Shown: positions 1-12,372 of the stretch, piece after piece | Numbering within the stretch: the stretch's first letter is position 1 | Layout of the letters: each line of letters opens with the position of its first letter | Source of the DNA: Tieghemostelium lacteum | Taxonomy: Eukaryota; Evosea; Eumycetozoa; Dictyosteliales; Raperosteliaceae | Length of the DNA stretch: 64,000 nucleotides | Assembly: GCA_001606155.1 (NCBI GenBank) | Contig: LODT01000001.1 | Coordinates: forward strand, 62,001 to 126,000 | Direction of reading: 5' to 3' | Position numbers and translations under genes: made by a program | The notes under the pieces: generated by a model | Told to the model about the DNA's origin: nothing | What the model saw: the letters and a program-made list of their open reading frames with translations, nothing else | Databases searched by the model: none

Positions 1-3000
1 ATTATTATGATTATGATGATTGTCATCCTCACAACTACCAAAGTCATCATCAGATCTAGGAGTTATAATACGACTACTTATAGAAGAAGCAGTTTGGAAA
101 GGAGATGAACTTGGTGACATTGTAAATCTAGAACTATCATCAGAACCCAGATCAATTTCATCTTCATAGGAACCACCACGAAGTCTCTTTGATTTCATTA
201 TACTATTTGAACTTGAGCTACTTAAAATAGTGTTGGTAGGTGATAGAGGACTGTATTCAAGATCTTGTTCTTCCATCAATGGTAATAATATAGTAAATGT
301 AGAACCTTTATCTAAACCATCAGAATGAGCATAGATGGCACCTCCATGAATAGATATAATATCCTGTACAATGGATAAACCAATACCCAAACCACCAAAG
401 TTTCTAGTAGTGCTAGTCTCAGCTTGACTATATCTATCAAAAACTTTTGGAATAAATTGTGGATCAATACCTCTACCATTATCAGAGACAATGATAACTG
501 ACCAATGATGATGTGATACAATACTAAATTCCTGGTCCATACAAAAACCTTTAATTACAGGTAACTGATGTGTTGGTGATCCCCAATTACTACCAGATGG
601 ACAATCAAATCTGGAAAGTACCACTTTAATAGTTCCACCTTCTGGTGTGAATTTTAATGAATTTACAATCAAATTCCACAGACACTGTTGAATACGGTTT
701 TGGTCACCATTAATATACAATAATTGTTTACTTTGTAGAGTTGATGTGAAATCAGCTTCCAATTTAATCTTCTTTGTCTCAGCCATCAGTGATAGATCAT
801 GCATTGACATTTGTACAAGTAAACTTAGATTGAATGGACAACTATTCAATCTAAATTTACCACTAATCACCAATGACATATCCAATAGATCATTAACCAT
901 TTGATTCTGTGATAGTGCACATCTTTCAATAGTATCCAATCCCTTTTTGAAATTATATAAATTCAAATACATTCCATTTGATTTTGTACTATTAATATTA
1001 TGTATATTGTTATTTGTCTGCTGTTGCTGTTGTTGTTGAAGGGATAAAGTATCAATTTCTAATTTTAAAACTTGGCACCAACCTAAGATTCCATTTAAAG
1101 GTGTTCTAAGTTCATGAGATAGATTCATAAAGAATTCATCTTTTGATTTCATGGCATTATTGAGTAGGGTTCTTTCATTTTCTAGTTCAACTACTAGAGT
1201 TTGAAGATCATGTTTTTGATTTGCCAATTGACTGACAAGATGATTGAGATCACTAGAGGCAGTTTGTAGTTCCTCTTGTAGGAACTGTTTAGCCTTCTTC
1301 ATTGTCATAATATTCATAGTACGAGCTACCAATTCCTCCGAGGAAAATGGTTTATTTACATAATCAGCAACACCATTACTAAGTAATTTGACACGAAGAT
1401 TATCATCAGCTTTTGCAGTCAATAGGAGAATGGGTATATTATCAAATTCCTCATGACTACGAATCTCACCAACCATTTCATCACCAGTCATTCTAGGCAT
1501 CATACAATCAGTTACAATCAAATCGGGTTTGAGTAACTTTGTTTTCTCCAGACCTTCTACACCATCAAAAGCAGTTTGAACAAAATAGTATTTGCTCAAC
1601 AGTTCACATATAAATCTATTCATTTCTACATTGTCTTCGACTACCAGTACCACTGGTTTATTAAATGTATTCTCAGTCTCCAATTTAAAAGTCTCCCTAT
1701 CTTCAAGCTCCTCAACTGCAGTCAAAGCAATTGACTCAATACCTAGAATACTACCCATAGTAATCTCATTTTGATTACTAATCTCTTCATGACCCTTCTC
1801 ATCTGTGTCCACCAACTGTGTTTCATCTTCGCAAATGGTACTACTAATACCATGACTCGAATTCAAATCCATCTTTGTCATTAAATCCATTTCATTAGAC
1901 TTTTTATGATGTTCCATAATCTCTTCTTTTAACTTTTCGGTTTTACTATTATTATTATTATTACTATTCTGCTTTTGAGAAACATTACTGTCACTAACTG
2001 ATTTCTTATACATCATTTCATCAATATTTGGTGGGCTGATGGGTAAAGTTACTGTGAATTCTGAACCTGTTCCAGGTAGATTTCTAATGGAAACTTTACC
2101 ACCATGTAGAGTTACAAATTCCTTTACAATACTTAAACCTAAACCTGTACCACCATGTTTTCTTGCGGTACTTCCATCAACCTGTCTAAATCTCTCAAAA
2201 ATAAGTTCATGTAAATGTTCAGGAACACCAGGTCCCGTATCTGAAACCTTGATATCAAATGAATTCAAAGTGGGATTAGTCTCCACTAGACATTTTACAG
2301 ATCCACCACTAGGTGTGAACTTAAATGCATTACTAATGAGATTGGTAATAACTCTCTGTATCTTATCAGAGTCAATTGCTGCCATTAATGGTTGATTCTC
2401 TAGTGGTGTTATAATGGAATAATCTAGATTTTTCTCTCTGGCTAATATCTCAAAACATGATGCAATCATATTTACAGTACGACCTATATCAACCATTGAA
2501 TAATTTACATTCATCTTTCCTGCCTCCAATCTACTGATATCCAAAAGATTATTTACATGTTTGAGTAGACCTCTTGCATTTCTAGAAACAATCTCTAAAT
2601 CTTTTTTTGCAGCTTCTGGTAATGTTGGATCCTGTAATAATTTATCTGTAGGACCTACAATCAATGCTAATGGTGTTCTTAATTCATGTGATACATTTGC
2701 ACTGTGAGTGTGTTGTGGGTGTGATCGCGTTATACAATAAATTAATAAAATATTAATATTAGTCGAATTGAAATTTTTTAAAAAATTGTGTGAATTTGTT
2801 GTTGTGATATTGGGGGTGGTGTTGAGTGTGGTCGCGATATACACTAATGCGACAATTTTTATAATAATATGTGAATAATGTGAGTGAGAGAGAGAGAACA
2901 TACAAAAACTGTGTTTTTAATTCATCCAACTCTTTAATTTTCTCATATAGTGAACGAAGTTCGTTATTTTTTCTTTCAATTTCTAATTCACCTGCTTTCT

Positions 3001-3689
3001 TATCTGTAATATTTCTACCTTCTGGGAGAATCAACCATACATCACCCTTTTCATCGAGTAGAGGCATTAATGAGAAATCTATACAAATTGCCTCAGTACC
3101 TGCTGATTTTCCAAATATTTCACATTCATAACGTATAAATTCACCTTTGGATGCTCTTAATACTGCATCCTTACATTTTGCCTTTGTCTCCTCAGAAACT
3201 GCCCACCATCTACAGTCCCAAAAAGCTATACCTTGAATATTATTTCTTATCATACCACCACCTTTTAGTGCCGGTTCGTTTACATCTAATAATTTACCTT
3301 CTGCATCCAACAATGCAACAAACTAAGAGTTTTAAAACATTGTATTAGTCTTTTGTTAGAAATTTTTATAAATAGATAAGTTATCTTCCAAAACAGAAAT
3401 TTTTTTTTTTTTCCAAAAGAATTCTTCCATTGTGATTATTAATTAATTAATTAATTTAAATAAATTGAATATTGAAATGCTGGTTTTTATAAAGAAAAAG
3501 ATAGAGAGGTTTGTTTGTACATACTTGATACATTTCATCCAACATAATACGGGATGAACGATTTGAGGTTGCAAGACCTCTCATATATTGTAATTCCTTT
3601 ATAAGTTCTTCTTTAGTCTTTTCATTATCTGGTTTAGATTGACCTGTTGAACCATTATTTTTAAATAAAATTTCTTTATCTGTAATCAT
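1..3689 (-). CDS. Hybrid histidine kinase, PAS-HK-REC-HK (3' end outside window)
   Basis: Three exons are inferred: 3689-3525, 3322-2904 and 2701 to the left edge, with two 202-bp introns that keep the frame. After a short N-terminus, exon 2 carries a PAS/PAC-like region. A first kinase core follows, with an H-box (FFANVSHELRTP, near residue 200), an N-box (NLISNAFKFTP) and G-boxes (DTGPGVP, GGTGLGLSI). Next is a receiver with an acidic pocket (VVEDN), a phospho-acceptor Asp in DLIVTDCMMP (near residue 590) and the conserved Lys in NKPF. A second complete kinase core follows, with its own H-box (NLSHELRTPL, near 723), N-box and G-boxes (DNGRGID, GGLGIGLSI). The reading frame is open at position 1, so a second receiver may lie outside. 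It is probably a cytosolic phosphorelay kinase feeding RdeA/RegA. The layout recalls D. discoideum DhkD/DhkG, but orthology was not established. Confidence 0.93.
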
Positions 3690-4654
3690 GATTTTATTTA
3701 ATTCCTAATTCTCAGTTACTTTTACTAATAGATTTATAAAAGTATCTTTTATCCTATGTTCTATTCTGTATATATTATGTGTATATGTATATATTTATAT
3801 TCTTTTATGATATTAATGTATGATTATAAATTGAAGTCTGTCGGGTACTAATCTTCTTTCAACAGTTCATTTGTACAAAAGTGTTTGTTTTTCTTTAAAT
3901 AATTTAAATTGGTGAAATTAAAATAAAAAAAAAAAAAAATTTTAAATATTTAAATAAGTGGTAAAATTGATAAAGTAGTATATTTGGTGTTAGAGTTGTA
4001 ATTAAAAATAGGGGACAAGGTATCAACAAAACTCCAAAAAGATAAATAATAAAATTTTTTTTTTTTATTTTGGTGATTTTGATAATAAACCAAAAATCCA
4101 TAGATTTAAATGAAATTTAGGGATTTTATTAATATCAATTAATTTTGATTAATTAATTTTGGTCCTTGCGAGTTAAAAAAAACATTTTAGATATTTTTTG
4201 ATTAAAAAACGAAAATACTCTCCTCATGATTGGATATATTTTCAAAGATAATAAAAATACCTTTCACAAAACCAATATAAATAGTACCCAATCAAAAATT
4301 ATAAGTTTCATCTTTTTTTTGTTTGTTTTCATTATTTTAATTCATTTTAGTTTATCGATATCACACCTATTCAAGCGCTTGAATAGGTGCAAATTTTGTA
4401 TGAAAATTAATATTCCATTGATATATTACTTTCTTTTTCAAGTTAAGTTAATTTTAATTCCAATTGATATTATATCTGTGCACATAGATATATCTTTTTT
4501 AAAATTTTCTAAATACTTTTAAAACCAAACCAACAGTTTTTTTTTAAACCAAAAATCTTTTTTTTTTTTTTTTTTTTTTAATTTTTATTATATCTGAAGA
4601 AATAGAGTGGTATTAGATCTTAATATCCCACTACTATTGGAATTGTATTTTTAA
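3690..4654. other. Intergenic region between divergent kinase and formin genes
   Basis: No convincing gene is seen. The region is very AT-rich with several long A and T runs, including a T tract of about 20 just upstream of the formin start, which is typical of dictyostelid promoters. Two open frames here (3904-4101 minus, 4226-4522 plus) are low-complexity Phe/Ile/Lys strings and look accidental. The one structured element is a perfect 26-nt palindrome at 4364-4389, listed separately. Confidence 0.6.
4364..4389. repeat. Perfect 26-nt palindrome
   Basis: The 13-nt half-site CACCTATTCAAGC is followed immediately by its exact reverse complement, giving a loopless inverted repeat. It is richer in GC than the surrounding DNA. 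It lies about 265 bp upstream of the formin start codon, between divergent genes. The function is unknown; a dimeric transcription-factor site is one reading and a footprint of a lost element is another. Confidence 0.85.
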
Positions 4655-7600
4655 ATGTTTTGGAAGAATAAAGATAAGGATAAGAAAGATAAGAAAGATA
4701 AAAAGGATGTAGAAGTAACTGTTGTAAAAATTGATAAACCAGTATCCCAAAGTAATTTGGGAATGCAACCACCTCCACCCAGTGAGGATCTAAAACAACA
4801 ATTTACACAGTTACTCTATGAATTGGGTGTACCAGATGCCAAGAGACAGGAGATGGAAACTTGGAGTAATGATAAAAAGTGGATGTTACTCATTCAGAAT
4901 AAAGATAAGATTAAAGATAATGAAGAGAAAATGAAGCAAAAAGGTAGTCTTTATGAGACACCTCAGTTTTATCTATCTTTACTAAGAGAGAATGCAACCA
5001 CTCAAAAGTCAATTCAAGATCTTCGTGTATGTCTTGCTAGTAACACCATGTCTTGGATAAATAATTTCTTGGCACTTGGTGGTTTCAATGAACTCTTAAA
5101 GATTCTTCAAACTGTTCAATTAAAACCAGAGTATGCATAAAATTACCAAATATGATCATCATTTAAATATCTTAAAAACCACACACTAACACTAGCCACA
5201 AAACACACTTTAATTTGAAAAAAAAATAGAAAAAATAATGATGATTTTCAGATAATGACAGATTGTGTTGGATGTATTAAATCATTATTAAATAGTCAAG
5301 CTGGTATTAAGGCAGTGATGACAACATCACATACATTCAAATTATTGGCATTGTGTTTGGATTTAGGATATCCAGTTGAATTTAGAAATCTAATTCTACA
5401 GTTATTGGCAGCATTGACTTTGGTACCTCAAGTAGGTCATCAATATGTAATGGAGGCAATGGAGAATCTAAAAGTACATTCCAGAGAAAAAGTTAGATTC
5501 TGGTCTGTTGTTGAAGGTGCCAGAGCAGTACAAAAGAGTAAACATACCATAATGTACGAGTATTTAACTAGTTTAATGCTTTTTGTAAACTCTGTTGTAA
5601 ACAGTCCTGATGACTTACAAGTTCGTATCTCATTACGTGCTGAATTTACAACTTTACAAATACTGGAGTTACTTAAACCTTGTAAAGGTGTTTTTGATGA
5701 TTTAGACACTCAAATCAATGTATTTAATGAGTGTTCAGAGGAAGATCACTCTGTAATAGACTCACAATTCACTGATGTAAATATACGTTCACCTGCTCAG
5801 GTATCAGAGAAACTTGAAGAAATGTTAGCTCAACATCCTTCACTTCATCACCACTTTTTATCAATCATTCGTTCATTGTATACTCTAGCTAGCACTCAAT
5901 CTGATTTGGGTGGTTCTAGAATTTGGAATAATCTCGATGAGGCTATTGGCCACATTCTTAAAGATCCAACAAAGGAATCCACAATGGAAAACCTTCGTGC
6001 TGAAAACTCTCGTCTTCGTAATGAATTAGAGGCATTTACTAAAATCTCAAAGTTCTCTGTTGACACTTCAAGTGCTGTTACAACATCACCACCTTTAACT
6101 TCATCGTCAGCTTCCACAGTCTCCAATCAAGCCATTGAAGAAATTGAACATAAACTTCAACAATCTAATAACGAGAAATTAGAACTCTCTCAAAAACTAA
6201 AATCCATTGAATCTGAATTAAAAAATCTCACCAATACCAATTCAGGTTTACAACTAAAAGTTACAAAATTGGAATCTGAAATTTTAACTCTTCAAAATAC
6301 TACACCATCAACTACCACCACTACTACTGAGACCACTGCAGTTGAAGTTACTAGTGGAGGACCACCCCCACCCCCACCACCCCCACCTCCAGGACCACCA
6401 CCTCCACCTCCTCCAAGTGGTGGACCTCCCCCACCTCCACCTCCTCCTGGTAGTGGACCTCCTCCACCCCCACCTCCACCTGGTGGTAAAAAAGCAGTTG
6501 CAGCAGTACCAAATCTACCACCAAAGAAAACTGTTGTACCTTCTGTAAAAATGGTTGGATTCCAATGGAAAAAGATTCAAAATCAACAAATTGAAAGTTC
6601 AATGTGGATGAATGTTAAAGATTATAATTTAGGTGACCAGTATAAACAGTTGGAGGAATTATTCCAAGCTAAGAAACCTACTGCTGCTACTAATGCTACT
6701 GCTGTTGGTGGACCTACATCACCAACTGCTGGTGGATTAGGTATGAGTGCTAAGAGTCCAGGTGGATTAGGTACCAGTGCTTCGGCATCATCACAAACCA
6801 ATACCATCCTAGATATCAAAAGATCACAGGCTATATCCATCATGTTATCTAGATTCAAAATGTCATTTTCTGATCTTTCTAAAGCCATATCGAATCTAGA
6901 TGATACTAAAATCTCATTGGAAGATGCTAAATCACTTTTGAAATTTGTACCTACTCCAGAAGAGATTGAGATTCTCAAAGATGAAGATATCACACAATAC
7001 GGTAAACCAGAACAATTCCTTTGGGAGCTTTCTAAAGTCTCAAGAATCACAGAGAAATTGGAATGCTTTATATTCAAACAAAAACTCAGTAGTCAAATTG
7101 AAGAGTTGACACCAGATATCAATTCACTTCTCAAAGCCTCTCAAGAGGTAAAGAACAATAAGAGTTTCCATAAGATTCTTGAAATTGTGTTGTCACTAGG
7201 TAACTTTATCAACGGTGGCACTAATCGTGGTGACTTGTATGGTTTCAAATTAGATTCACTTAATGCTCTTGTTGATATGAGATCAACCGCTGATTCTAAA
7301 GTCACATTAATGAACTGGCTTATAACATTCCTAGAGACTAAACATGCAGAGATTTTACAATTTCCAGAACAGCTCACAGCTATTGATGAAGCTAAACGTG
7401 TATCTATACCAAACTTGAAATCAGAAGTTGCCTCTCTAAAGAAAGGTATTAACCAACTAACACAAGAATCCAACCAATCCGATGGTGTTGCCAAACAAAT
7501 TCTTACAACTTTTGTTGGAAAGTCACAAGACCTTGTAAATACAGTAGAAAAACAATTCACACAGGCACTAGAGTCATTCAATGAGATGATTTCATACTAT

Positions 7601-8047
7601 GGTGAGGATGTAAAGACTGCCACTCCAGAGGACTTCTTTGCTCAAATTTCCAAATTTAGAAATGAATTCAAAAAGACCTATGATAACATTCAAAAAGATA
7701 GAGAAAATCAAGCAAAAGCTGCTGCTAGAAAGAAATCAGTTTCACCAGGTCCAACTGGTACACCTCAAAGTGGTGGTAAACCATTACCAAGCGGAGCTAA
7801 ACCACTTCCAGGACTGGGAGCTAAACCACCTACACCAACTATTGTAACCACAACCCCTACTTCCAACTCTCACGAAGACTCTTCAGAGGATGAACAACCA
7901 AATGGTCAATTTATGGATAGTCTAATGAATTCACTTAGAGGTGGTGAAGCATTTAAACTTTCTCGTAGAGCATCACAATATGTAAGTTTACAACCACAAA
8001 AAGGAGCTCTTGATGCTCTAAGCTCTGCTTTGAAAAATAAGAAATAA
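4655..8047 (+). CDS. Diaphanous-related formin (GBD/FH3-FH1-FH2-DAD)
   Basis: Exon 1 is 4655-5130 and exon 2 is 5230-8047; the 99-bp intron GTATGC...TAG restores the frame and gives about 1097 residues. The N-terminus is Lys/Asp-rich. It is followed by an armadillo-like GBD/FH3 region (about residues 40-400, with the typical run MTDCVGCIKSLLNSQ), a coiled-coil stretch, a compact FH1 of uninterrupted proline runs (about 535-577), FH2 (about 600-980, with SLGNFINGGTNRG) and a C-terminal DAD-like segment (MDSLMNSLRGG, then basic residues, near 1053). The protein should nucleate and elongate unbranched actin filaments and be autoinhibited until a Rho-type GTPase binds. Its length and DAD are close to D. 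discoideum ForH/dDia2, but which paralogue it matches was not determined. The acceptor choice is inferred: the later CAG at 5251 would break the frame. Confidence 0.95.
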
Positions 8048-8154
8048 TTCACTTCCATCTCTATACCAAAAATAGTAATAATAATTAAAAAAAAAAAACA
8101 TAATATTTATTTGTTATAATATTTGAGATAGGTTTTTATTATTATTTATATATT

Positions 8155-8965
8155 TTATGGACCTTGTTTAGTTGGTGCAATATCTAATTCTCTAATACAA
8201 ACTTCTTGAGGCATTTGATAGATAAATTTACAACAATTTGCAACATGTTGTGGATCCATTGATTTTCCACCCATTGTATCTTTCCATTGATTATAACCTT
8301 GAATAATTGATTCATTTGTGGTGTGACCTAGTAATTCAGTTTCAGCAGCACCTGGTGCCAATACGGAAACTCTTACATTGGATTGAGAGACCTCTTCTCT
8401 GAGACCTTCTGTAATTGCATGAACACCAAATTTGGTACCACAATATACACTGTGATTGCCAAATAGTTTTCTACCAGCAATTGAACTTATATTTATAATA
8501 GTACCAGTGTTACGTGCTAACATGTCTTTAATTACAATTTTACAACCATTCAAGACACCAGTGACATTTACATCAATCATTGTTTTCCACTCATTTGGAT
8601 CTTGGTCAACTAGTTTATTCAACATCATTACACCTGCATTATTAACCAATAAATCAGTCTTTAGTCCGAAATGTGCTTCAGCTTCTCTGACTGCTTTCTC
8701 AAATGCTGCATAATCTACAACATCTACTTGTCTAACTAATGTATTTGGTAGATTAAAACTTTCCATTTTTTCTTTTCTTCTAGCAAGTAATAACAATGGA
8801 TAACCTTCTGAACTGAACTGTTTTGCCATCAGTTCACCAAATCCACCTATTTTGTTTTATTTTTCAATACATTAATATACTTTAGAACAGATTAAAATAG
8901 AAAATAAATTAAACTTTACTTGAAGCACCAGTTATAACAATTAACTTATTCTTATTATCTGTCAT
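8155..8965 (-). CDS. Classical short-chain dehydrogenase/reductase (SDR)
   Basis: Exon 1 (8965-8920) encodes the start and the beta-1 strand; exon 2 (8846-8155) follows a 73-bp intron GTAAAG...TAG. The joined protein is about 245 residues, the usual size for a classical SDR. The cofactor motif TGASSGFGE spans the splice junction. NNAG (beta-4), the catalytic Ser in NISSIAG and the YxxxK pair in YCGTKF are all present. The protein is probably an NAD(P)(H)-dependent soluble oxidoreductase of the YdfG/serine 3-dehydrogenase-like type. The substrate cannot be read from the sequence. The gene is convergent with the formin, about 110 bp away. Confidence 0.93.
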
Positions 8966-9157
8966 TGTTTTGTGTGTGGATCTATAACTTCTGAAAAGAC
9001 AAAGTGAAAAGCGAAATTTAATTTTTTTTTAAATTTCTATTCCATCTTACACAGAATATGAGATTTCAGGAAAAATTAGTGAAACATGTTTCGAATGACT
9101 AAGCAGTGTTCTATGATTTTTAAAAATATAAAAAAAATTAAAAAGAACCACATGAAT

Positions 9158-9810
9158 TTATTTTGCATATTTTCGCTCTATAGACGATAGTTGTCTGCTA
9201 ATGTCATCAAGTTTCTTTTGAGCTTCAGAATTAATTTGATCAGTATTCTTATCCAAATCTATTAAATCTATGTCCTCTGGTTGTTGTGTATTATTTTGGG
9301 TAGAAGAACCAACAAAAACAGACCGAGAATTCAATTGATTTCTACTCATGTTTGGTATATATTGTGATCTACTATGTTGATTTAAACTCTGACTATTACT
9401 AGTACTACTACTATTGCTGTTTTGTGTACTCTTTGAAATTATATTTTGAATATTGGTTGACATTGGAACTGGTACTTTTGATTTTAATTTACTGTTACTG
9501 GTAATATGACTTTTTGTTGCTGATTTAATATGGGATGATGACATTTTATCTTGAACCTTTAAATCATATTCTTTAAAATCCTCAACTAGATTATTGAATT
9601 TTTTAGTTCTATCTTGAAGTTCCAAATAGAGTAATCTATTTTGCATAATTAATCTATCAAGATCATTCTTTACCACATCCATTTTTCCATTATTTTTTGT
9701 TAATACACCACCGTTGTACAATAAAGTATTTAGATATTTAATATTTTCATCTGGGTTTACAAGATCTGGTTGTAGTGATATTCTTGCTGCTTTTGGTTGT
9801 TGTTGTTGTG

Positions 9811-9841
<31 letters not shown>

Positions 9842-10109
9842 TTGAATAGGTTTAGTAGATTTTAATTTTTTCATTTTAATATTTTTATCTAATTGTTGAA
9901 TTTTATCAACAATCATCTTATTTTGTTGTCCATATGAAACAAAATTATCTTTCATTTCTTTAATCTCAATAGTATTGATTTGAATAGATTCTGATGATGA
10001 TGTACTAGATATTGGTGGACTATTTAAATTAGATACTGATAATGGTTGTTTAACATTTGGGCCATCAGATTGTGATGACAAAGTAGGTGATACTTGTTGT
10101 TGCTGCTGC

Positions 10110-10157
<48 letters not shown>

Positions 10158-12274
10158 AACTGTTGTTGTAACTGTTGTTGTTTTTGTAATTGTTGATGTT
10201 TTTGTTGAAGTTGTTGATATTGCTGATTTAAGAGTTGTTTATTCTTTTCATGGTCATTTTGAAGTTTAGTTAATTGTTGTTGATAGAAATGTTTTTGTTC
10301 ATTCAACTGATTTTCAATTATTGATTTTTCCTCTTGAGAGAGTTTTTGTATCTCTTGAATTTGAGATTCCAATTGCTCTTCACGTTGTTGATGTTGTGAT
10401 TGTTGTTGTTTCAGTAGACTGAGATCTTGTTGAGCTCTTTTCAATTTCAATGAGAGTCCATTCATCTCATCTGACTGTTTTTGTCTATACTGTTGATATT
10501 CATTCTGAACAGCTAATAGCTGGCTGGTTTTCTCTAAGTTCTCACTATTCAACTGAGTCAATAGATTCTTATTCTCCGATTGATATTGATTATTACTAGA
10601 CTTTATCTCTTGTATTCTACCACTAATCAAAGATTCTATAGATCTAAACAACTGATCCTTCTGTTCCTTCTCCAGTCCTTGTAAATTCTCCAATTGTGGA
10701 ATCTGATCAGTATTGATATTCAACCACTGCAATATACTAGAAAAACTCTGAATGTAATATCTCAAATTTTGAGAATGTTTATGCTTCAATTGATTAATAT
10801 CCAACAATGCCTGATGATCTTTCTGAGCCAACTGTTTCTCCATATCCTTTTCCAAAATTTTCAATTTTTGCTCCTTTTTCTTTAGTTCTTCAGTAGATTG
10901 TCCAGATAACATTTCAACTTGTCTGGATAATTGGGAATTGGTGGATTCCATGTCAATCTTTACCAACTCCGTCTCTTGTAGTTGTTGTTGAAGCACTTGT
11001 ACTTTTTGGTCGAGTTCAATTAATTCACTCTTTTGTAAATGTTTCTCTGTTACCAATGCTTTAACTTGATCTTTGTAGGTCTGAACTTGTTTATCTACAT
11101 GTTGAATGAAATCCATGTGCATTTGTTCCATTTGAGCTAAAGTCTCACAAGACTCTTCAAATTTATTGAGTAAAACTTGATTTTCAGCATAGAGATCATT
11201 GTTTTGTTGTTGAGCAAATTCCAATGATTTCTGAAAGTCTGCCGCATTGTGTATATTCTGTTCATGGTCTACTAAGGAATTGTAATGTTCATCACGTAAT
11301 TTCTTAATCTTCTGACGAAGTGCTGTAATTTCATGACTTTTGATAGAAGCTTCTTCATTGTCTTTTCTAAGACGTACCAATTCAAAGTCCTTTTGTTGAT
11401 GTTCCATTAAAAGGTCTTGAATGGCTGCATCTAGTTGATAGTTACCATCGGCTAGGCTCTGATTCTCACCTCTAAGTACCTTGTTTTGGTCCATTAGTGT
11501 ATCACAATGTTGTTTCAAAGTCTCATAGTTTTGTTTCAGTTGATCGTAGAGTTGTTTAAGTGTGTTATTATTATTGTTGGCTTGAACTACTACTGGAGGT
11601 TGTTCTTGTAATTGTCTATTACTGTGAAGTAACTGTTGTACTTGACTAGTTAGATCTCTTATTCTTTGTATATCCTCTGGATTAGTTACTGGTACTTCTT
11701 TAACAACCTCTTTAATAACTTCTTTTTCTTTAACTACAGGTACTTCTCTGATTACAACTTGTGGTTGAGAAGATACCTCTTTGTATACTTCTTTCTCCTT
11801 CAGAATGGGTACTTCTTTGGTCACCTCTCTAACTAAAGGTACAGTAGTATCAATAGGTACAGTACCACCTTTACATATACATCTAGCCACATGATCTTTC
11901 AGTCTCTGTTCCGCTTGTAATTTCTTATCATATTTTGATTTTAGTTTATTATAGGCATCATCTAATCTCAGTAGAATTTGATTCTTTTCATCTAATTCTC
12001 TACTGGTTTCATCTAACCTCTTTTCCAAATCTACGTTTTTTTGAATGATAATCTGTTGTTCTGAAGTTATATTTAAACTTGTCAGTGTTTTTTTTAACTC
12101 TGATATCATTAACTTTAATCCAAAGTTCTCATTCTTGTAGTGTTTTAATGCTTCCTCTGTATCTTTTAATGATGGAAATTCATCATGATTCATCAATGAA
12201 TTACTAGATGATGAAGGTGATATCAAATGTCTTTCATCATAGTTTTTAAAATCCTCATCAAATGAGGACGACAT
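9158..12274 (-). CDS. Large coiled-coil protein with CM1-like motif, probable centrosomal gamma-tubulin-complex tether
   Basis: A single open frame encodes 1038 residues. Near the N-terminus (about residues 35-65) a segment with KNENFGLKLMISELKK resembles the centrosomin motif 1 (Cnn_1N) core, whose hallmark is a KENFxLKLxI-type sequence. In centrosomin, CDK5RAP2, Mto1 and Spc110 this motif binds gamma-tubulin complexes. The rest is long heptad-type coiled coil rich in Gln, Glu, Leu and Lys, a short block of KEVP/REVP repeats near residue 165, two polyGln tracts (TTG runs near 10100-10155 and 9805-9840 on the plus strand) and a Ser/Asn-rich tail. I infer a corona or spindle-pole scaffold role like the described Dictyostelium CDK5RAP2. 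Without the CM1 assignment it would only be a generic coiled-coil protein. Confidence 0.7.
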
Positions 12275-12372
12275 AATCTCTTTTTATATAGATAAATAGT
12301 GTTAAAATATTTTAACTGTTGAGATTTTTGGAATTAAAAAATTTAAAAAAAGAGGGAAATAAACTTATTGTT

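Noticed and set aside
3904-4522. Two small open frames between the kinase and formin genes
   Set aside because: They are Phe/Ile/Lys-rich strings from AT-rich DNA with long homopolymers, and have no homology-like motifs.
6342-6602. Pro/His/Leu-rich frames over the formin FH1
   Set aside because: These are frame shadows of the CCACCT repeats that encode polyproline.
10087-10269. Poly-Val frame on the plus strand
   Set aside because: It is the complement of the polyGln CAA tract of the coiled-coil gene.
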